The position numbers and the translations under genes were made by a program. From Marinobacter pelagius (lineage in GTDB: Bacteria; Pseudomonadota; Gammaproteobacteria; Pseudomonadales; Oleiphilaceae), in NCBI RefSeq assembly GCF_900114925.1, contig NZ_FOUR01000002.1:62001-126000 (forward strand): a stretch of DNA of 64,000 nucleotides, read 5' to 3'. Positions 60,771 to 64,000 of the stretch are shown piece after piece; the stretch's first letter is position 1, and each line of letters opens with the position of its first letter. Under the pieces are notes generated by a model. It was not told the origin of the DNA. It worked only from the letters and a program-made list of their open reading frames with translations, and ran no database searches.

Positions 60771-61909
60771 CACGCTTGATCTCCAAGCGCAGACTGATAG
60801 AGCTCCCGATAGCTTTTCTCCATAGCCTTGACTGAGTAATGGTTCGAGACCCTTCTCAAAGACCAATTGACCTTCGATTTTTGCTGACTGTCACGTAAGG
60901 AATTTACAATGCACGAGCCAAGTTCACTGTAGTCGCAGTCTTCCGGCAACAGATACCCACCCTCACCGTTACCAAGAACGAACGGAATCTCACCAACCGG
61001 AGACGCTAGTACCGGCAAGCCTAAAGCCATCGCCTCTAATAGAGTGATTGGCAAGCCCTCAGTGCGCGAAGGCACGACTATCAAATCAGCGATATTTTGA
61101 ATAGCGGGAACGTTGTTGGAGTATCCAGGCATCAACACTCGATGCCCGAGCCCCAGTTTACCTTTCCGCATCTCTAGAGCCTCCCTTTGCTTACCCTCGC
61201 CGACCAAGATTAGTCCAGCATTCTCAAACTCATTACAGACAGCCGGAAACGCATCAATGAGGCGATCAAAGCCTTTTTCTTCTGATAATCGACCCACACC
61301 AAGAACTATAGGGGAATGACGTGCCACAAAACCCCGAATTTCTAGATCAACTCGCATTGTCGAATGATGTTCGATGGTCTCAGAATCGAGTCCATTGGCT
61401 ATGACTTTGACTTTTTTGCTCTTTCTAAGCCGAGGGGGCAACTCTTTCCTCATCGCCTCCCCAACCAGAACAACAAATTGCAGGCAGTTTATAGCAAGCC
61501 GATCCAAAAGCTCGTAAAGCCACATCTTGCTAAATCTTTTCGCATGTACGTAGCCATGCAGTGTTGCAATCATCGGAATACGGCGGACAATCAACGGACG
61601 AGCACCAAGTAACACGTTGAATTTAAAACCATGGGAATGAAGAATGTCATAGCCATTCGCTCGAGCCCATTGCAAAATTTCACCGCTCTCAGCAATGTTT
61701 AAGCCTGGTTTCATTCTCCAAGCGATTAACGGTAAGCCCATTTGAGAAGCCTCTCTCTCAAGAGGCTTCTCACCAACATTCGGAGCTCCAGCACTCAGTA
61801 TCATTGGCTCAAGACCTTGCTCCATCTGATGCTTAACTAGACTCAACAGCATCTTCTCAGCACCATAGAGACCACCGCTATCAATCAGGTGCAATACCTT
61901 GATTCCCAT
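60770..61909 (-). CDS. Glycosyltransferase family 4 protein
   Basis: GT-B glycosyltransferase, 379 residues. Blocks: KVLHLIDSGGLYGAEKMLLSL at the start (nucleotide-sugar transferase N-domain), PIVLGVGRLSEEKGFDRLIDAF and IVVPSRTEGLPITLLEAMALGLPVLAS with EGLPITLLE as the EX7E motif. It resembles exosortase-A-associated GT4 proteins in gene context. ATG 61909. It overlaps the CapK-like gene by one base and lies 7 bp from the GT2 gene. Confidence 0.9.
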   Translation of the reverse strand: MGIKVLHLIDSGGLYGAEKMLLSLVKHQMEQGLEPMILSAGAPNVGEKPLEREASQMGLPLIAWRMKPGLNIAESGEILQWARANGYDILHSHGFKFNVLLGARPLIVRRIPMIATLHGYVHAKRFSKMWLYELLDRLAINCLQFVVLVGEAMRKELPPRLRKSKKVKVIANGLDSETIEHHSTMRVDLEIRGFVARHSPIVLGVGRLSEEKGFDRLIDAFPAVCNEFENAGLILVGEGKQREALEMRKGKLGLGHRVLMPGYSNNVPAIQNIADLIVVPSRTEGLPITLLEAMALGLPVLASPVGEIPFVLGNGEGGYLLPEDCDYSELGSCIVNSLRDSQQKSKVNWSLRRVSNHYSVKAMEKSYRELYQSALGDQA

Positions 61910-61916
61910 CTACAAC

Positions 61917-63074
61917 CTATCCTTTCCTTGGATTCCAGATAACCTTCTTCTCCCCCTTCAGGAAGGCACCTACTGCCTTGTAGGAGGCAATATTCAGCAG
62001 TAGAAAGTAATAGGGAATTGAATAGATCACAGAAAGCGGTTGGCCTTGTCCTTCCCGCTTATGGCCTGTCCAGGCCAGACCCACGAAGACAATCAGGCTG
62101 AGAAATGCCAGCATGTAAATGCCGTGGGACCGAGCCAGCAACAACGTACTCAGGGCGAGAGTGACCAGGGGTACGAAAGCGATGTAACGCAACAGCTTGT
62201 GGGAAACAAGCTGCCAGGCAAACACCGGATCCCGCAACGGATTCATCAGGTGCTTCATATCTTTCAGCGCCCACAGGGCACGAAGACTCACACGTACCCG
62301 CATGCTGAATTCGCTGTTGCTGTCGCTCAGGGCTTCTTCTTTCAGCAGGGCTTCGGGCTCGTATACGACCCGATAACCCTGCTCTACCACTTTCAGAGGT
62401 TGCACAAAGTCGGGCAACTGGTCAGCCTTGAGCAGTTGGTATAGTGACTTACGCATGGCGTCTATGCCGCCGTCCACGCCAACCACGGATCCGATGCGGG
62501 TTTCCTGTTTACGCAGCCAATTCTCGTATTTCATATAGGCGCTGCAACCATCGCCCACCAGGGAACCGTCTTTATTTACATAAACCATCTTCCCGGTAAC
62601 GTACCCGACATCGGCGTCCGCGAAATTCCTGCACAATTTACTAACGGCCCGGATGTCCCACTGGGAGTTGGCGTCCGAGAACAGGATGATGTCGCCAGCG
62701 GCTTCTGGCACCAGCGTGTTCAGTCCTGAGGTTTTGCCCTGCCTTGGCTCCTGGCGGAACAGACGGATCGGAATACGGGATTCGGCTGCCACACGTTGTA
62801 CGATGTCATCTGTTCCATCGTCAGATTCATCCGAGATAACGAGGACTTCCAGTTTGTCCGCCGGGTAATCCAGGTCCACCTTATTCCGAAGCGTCGCTTC
62901 GATGTCCTTTGCCTCGTTGTAAGCGGCAATCAGGATAGACACCCTGGGCTGATGATCAGCGCCGACCCTTATGGCCATGGAGCACAAAGAAGCCATCGCT
63001 TTCACCAGGAGCGGGTAACCAAAGTAGATATAGAAAAGCAGTAACAAAGACAGCCAGAACAGTGCGGCTAGCAT
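61917..63074 (-). CDS. Membrane glycosyltransferase family 2 protein
   Basis: A 385-residue GT-A enzyme with an N-terminal membrane anchor (about 1-25) and three or four C-terminal helices (about 295-375), so it lies at the inner membrane. Core motifs: VSILIAAYNEAKDIEATL, VISDESDDGTDDIV, ILFSDANSQWD and DGGIDAMRKSLY; the last acid pair RYVVYEPEALLKEEALSD. It may be a processive or lipid-carrier glycosyltransferase. It overlaps the deacetylase gene by 7 bp. Its place beside the exosortase-type deacetylase suggests a shared substrate. Confidence 0.88.
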   Translation of the reverse strand: MLAALFWLSLLLLFYIYFGYPLLVKAMASLCSMAIRVGADHQPRVSILIAAYNEAKDIEATLRNKVDLDYPADKLEVLVISDESDDGTDDIVQRVAAESRIPIRLFRQEPRQGKTSGLNTLVPEAAGDIILFSDANSQWDIRAVSKLCRNFADADVGYVTGKMVYVNKDGSLVGDGCSAYMKYENWLRKQETRIGSVVGVDGGIDAMRKSLYQLLKADQLPDFVQPLKVVEQGYRVVYEPEALLKEEALSDSNSEFSMRVRVSLRALWALKDMKHLMNPLRDPVFAWQLVSHKLLRYIAFVPLVTLALSTLLLARSHGIYMLAFLSLIVFVGLAWTGHKREGQGQPLSVIYSIPYYFLLLNIASYKAVGAFLKGEKKVIWNPRKG

Positions 63075-63991
63075 GGCGATGTGGATTCCATTCGTTCGTA
63101 CCCGGTGGTTGCCGGTGATTCCATTTCAAGCAGTTGCTGTTTTTTTAGTACATCGCCCATGGCGGTAAAGCTGAAATGTTCCAGCAGCTGTTCCAGCCTC
63201 TGTTCGCACACGTCTAGGTTGTTGTAGTGCCGGAACCGCGAGAACCATTTTACGTCCAGACGTGGCTGGCCCGGATCCACTTCCCAGGGATGGAGATAAA
63301 ACACGAAGGGCCGGCCCTGGCGATTGATGCTGCCCAACCCCCAGCGACTGAACCAGTATGGAAACAGCCGGAAGTATCCCCCGCCAGCAATCGGAAGGGT
63401 GTAACCGGGGAATTTCAGCGTACTCAAAGGGAATTCGGCCAGTTCACAGCCGTTATCGGTAGTGAGCCGGTGAGGCCAGCGCGGTGTTCCCGGCATACCG
63501 TACCGATCGTGGTGTACCGGAAATATCGATGAGTCCCACAAGAATCCCTCCTCGGCCAGTATGTCCAGAGCCCAACGGGACTGGTTGGTAATCGAGTAGC
63601 TGGCAGCGCGATAGCCGGTAACCGGCTCGCCGGTTATGTCCTCGAGAATCCGCTTTGATCGCCGAGTTTCTTCCCTGAATACTTCTGGAGTCTGGTTGTA
63701 GATTAACTGATGGCTATAGCCGTGGCTGGCAATCTCATGTCCGGCTTTCTGGATATCGCGGACCAGCCCGGGCGATTTTTCCGCCACCCAACCCAGGGTG
63801 AAGAAGGTGGCCCGTGTATTATGTCGCTCGAGCAGTTCCAGCAACCGATGGGTATTGGCCTCCACCCGGTATTCCATGGAGTGCCAGTCGTCGCGGTTCA
63901 CAGCCTCGGCCAGAGCGGCTACCTGGAAGTAATCCTCTACATCTATCGTGAGTGCGTTTGCTATCCGCTTGGTGCCGGAATCATTGTCCAT
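63068..63991 (-). CDS. Exosortase-A-system polysaccharide deacetylase
   Basis: A 307-residue NodB-type deacetylase of the group linked to exosortase A (TIGR03006-like). ALTIDVEDYFQVAALAEAV opens it, with the DVED acid pair; ATFFTLGWVAEKSPGLV, then the His pair in IASHGYSHQLIYNQ. It matches the family start closely, so ATG 63991 is likely, although the window ends 9 bases upstream. It should de-N-acetylate the exopolysaccharide in the periplasm or at the membrane. No signal peptide is visible. Its presence confirms the exosortase type of this cluster. Confidence 0.93.
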   Translation of the reverse strand: MDNDSGTKRIANALTIDVEDYFQVAALAEAVNRDDWHSMEYRVEANTHRLLELLERHNTRATFFTLGWVAEKSPGLVRDIQKAGHEIASHGYSHQLIYNQTPEVFREETRRSKRILEDITGEPVTGYRAASYSITNQSRWALDILAEEGFLWDSSIFPVHHDRYGMPGTPRWPHRLTTDNGCELAEFPLSTLKFPGYTLPIAGGGYFRLFPYWFSRWGLGSINRQGRPFVFYLHPWEVDPGQPRLDVKWFSRFRHYNNLDVCEQRLEQLLEHFSFTAMGDVLKKQQLLEMESPATTGYERMESTSPC

Positions 63992-64000
63992 TGGTGCGCC

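Overview
The window looks like chromosomal DNA of a marine gammaproteobacterium, most probably Marinobacter or a close relative. I infer this from gene content and protein style (hrpA with a long C-terminal extension, fadD next to a MaoC hydratase, the dnaX-ybaB-recR run with an SRP RNA, and an exosortase A system). No rRNA, tRNA, CRISPR array, insertion sequence or phage was seen. The first 54 kb is mostly GC-rich, dense and operonic. The stretch at about 54-61 kb is visibly AT-rich and looks acquired. || Region 1 (1-10.5 kb), lipid and RNA housekeeping: a patatin-like lipase behind an MlaA-type protein, a hotdog thioesterase, a KAS III-like condensing enzyme, the helicase HrpA, the acyl-CoA synthetase FadD with a clear terminator, and a MaoC-type hydratase. 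|| Region 2 (10.5-18.7 kb): an eight-gene, tightly overlapping minus-strand operon. It encodes two large exported TPR proteins, a TPR lipoprotein, a small exported protein, an ExbB/TolQ-type channel, two ExbD/TolR-type proteins and a TonB/AgmX-like transducer. This looks like a proton-driven envelope machine with no obvious receptor. Two features stand out. The first ExbD has Asn where the proton-path Asp is expected, while the second keeps Asp. The transducer gene carries four copies of a 30-bp palindrome read in frame as a decapeptide repeat; a fifth, perfect copy lies in the next large intergenic region. || Region 3 (18.7-30.2 kb): an intergenic region with a likely small RNA, the palindrome and short tandem repeats; a MoxR/VWA pair; then ycgN, ycgL, rnd, recR, ybaB, dnaX and the 4.5S SRP RNA, followed by a 2OG-Fe(II) oxygenase, a hexose-6-phosphate mutarotase, an acyltransferase and an NAD-dependent epimerase-like protein. 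|| Region 4 (30.2-64 kb): an exosortase A / exopolysaccharide locus. PrsK (sensor kinase), PrsR (sigma-54-type regulator) and PrsT (TPR lipoprotein) are on the plus strand and meet, tail to tail, a long minus-strand polysaccharide cluster beginning with XrtA fused to an EpsI-like domain. The cluster holds two acetyltransferases, many GT2 and GT4 glycosyltransferases, a glutamine-dependent amidotransferase, a flippase, a Wzy/ligase-like polymerase, two polysaccharide deacetylases and a secreted protein of unknown function. In its AT-rich middle lie an FkbM methyltransferase, an asparagine-synthetase-like ligase lacking its glutaminase cysteine, an ATP-grasp protein and a CapK/PaaK-like adenylating enzyme. 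Together these suggest a polysaccharide with amide- or acyl-linked decoration. No PEP-CTERM substrate and no export or chain-length genes (Wza/Wzc) are in the window. The cluster appears to continue beyond position 64000.
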